Assembly: GCA_965117015.1 (NCBI GenBank)
Contig: OZ220747.1
Span: forward strand, 2,108,001 to 2,172,000
Origin: Aldehydirespirator sp965117015
Lineage (GTDB): Bacteria; Actinomycetota; Acidimicrobiia; Acidimicrobiales; Aldehydirespiratoraceae
Direction of reading: 5' to 3'
Length of the DNA stretch: 64,000 bases
The notes below the pieces were generated by a model. It was not told the origin of the DNA. It ran no database searches and saw nothing but the letters and a program-made list of their open reading frames with translations. Below, in pieces: positions 63,569-64,000 of the stretch. Made by a program: the position numbers and the translations under genes. Numbering within the stretch: the first letter of the stretch is position 1; each line of letters starts with the position of its first letter.

Positions 63569-64000
63569 ATGTTCTCGCTAGCCGGCAAGGTGGTGGTGGT
63601 CACCGGAGCCGCCTCGGGCATCGGGCTGGCCACGGCCCGGCGGTTCGCGGCGGCGGGCGCGACGGTTGTGCTGAGCGACATCAACGACGCTACGCCGCAA
63701 GCCGCCGACCTCGGGGCAGAGTTCGTGGCCGTCGACGTGTCCGATGAGGACGCGGTCGCGTCCTTGGTGGCGGCCGTGATCGACGCGCACGGCCGCCTCG
63801 ACGTGATGGTCAACAACGCCGGCGTGCTCCTGACGGCCAAGGGGATCGACTCGGACTCCGCCGACGCCGTGCGCGCCATGATGGAGGTGAACCTGTTCGG
63901 GGTCCTGTACGGCATGAGGCATGCGTCGCGGGCCATGGGGCCGGGCGGCGCCATCGTCAACACCGCCTCCATGGCCGGGATGGTCGGCTTCCCCGGCCTA
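63569..64000 (+). CDS. Short-chain dehydrogenase/reductase, truncated by window edge
   Basis: The first 144 residues of a classical SDR are present: VVVVTGAASGIGLATARRF (cofactor motif), DIND after strand 2, NNAGVL and NTASMAGMVG with the catalytic Ser region. The YxxxK lies beyond the window. ATG 63569 starts the usual MFSLAGKV; an in-frame ATG at 63533 would add 12 residues and cannot be excluded. Neither start has a clear ribosome site. It is divergent from the FMO gene. Confidence 0.88.
   Translation, partial: MFSLAGKVVVVTGAASGIGLATARRFAAAGATVVLSDINDATPQAADLGAEFVAVDVSDEDAVASLVAAVIDAHGRLDVMVNNAGVLLTAKGIDSDSADAVRAMMEVNLFGVLYGMRHASRAMGPGGAIVNTASMAGMVGFPGL

Noticed and set aside
63516..63972. 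Minus-strand frame reading through the FMO region past 63515
   Set aside because: It is antisense to the truncated SDR and in a different phase from the FMO, and shows no conserved motif.

Overview
The window is high-GC DNA (about 65-70% by eye) densely packed with uptake and catabolic genes. It is probably from an actinomycete. Pointers are luciferase-like oxidoreductases of the F420 type, a full-length Lhr helicase, a DtxR-type metalloregulator, many GTG starts and frequent ATGA/GTGA start-stop overlaps. Many Rieske oxygenases, SDRs and amidohydrolases would fit an environmental Acidimicrobiia-like lineage, but that placement is inference. I see no rRNA, tRNA, CRISPR array or insertion sequence. 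No stretch longer than about 300 bases lacks a gene.

Layout. (1) 1-7.9 kb: the tail of an ABC ATPase gene, then two divergent catabolic operons. The minus one holds a PanB-like protein, two amidohydrolases and a Rieske oxygenase. The plus one holds an aldo-keto reductase, an enolase-superfamily enzyme and an XRE-cupin regulator. (2) 7.9-14.1 kb, minus: an NMT1/SsuA-type ABC importer (lipoprotein, ATPase, fused double permease) followed by Rieske beta and alpha subunits and a PhyH-type dioxygenase. The promoter regions of (1) and (2) carry the same TTTGA-N5-TCAAA dyad, so they may form one regulon. (3) 14.2-15.9 kb: a DtxR-like regulator and a luciferase-like oxidoreductase. (4) 16-27.9 kb: the Lhr helicase, a lone RfbH/ColD-like sugar 3-dehydratase, and an ATPase plus two FtsX-type permeases.

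(5) 28-41.2 kb: a lower-GC block with its own LacI regulator. It contains a ribose-type sugar ABC transporter whose ATPase gene is split from its permease and binding-protein genes. Between them lie a SnoaL-like protein, a thiamine-diphosphate E1 alpha/beta pair and an M24-fold protein. An SDR, a beta-hydroxyacid dehydrogenase and a ThuA-like protein follow. Copies of a TGCAATCGATTGCA operator lie at all three promoter regions. A Phd/RelE-type toxin-antitoxin pair marks the right edge.

(6) 41.2-52.5 kb: an acyltransferase E2 with a fused E1 of a branched-chain 2-oxoacid dehydrogenase, two SDRs, a tandem Lrp/AsnC protein, and a branched-chain amino-acid-type ABC system with a LivH-LivM fusion. 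(7) 52.5-64 kb: a zinc alcohol dehydrogenase, then a ten-gene minus-strand run (FMO, P450, C45 acyltransferase-like, agmatinase-like, luciferase-like oxidoreductase, Rieske oxygenase, SDR, SnoaL-like, SDR, AroM). This looks like degradation of an amide- or guanidino-containing compound. A truncated SDR closes the window.
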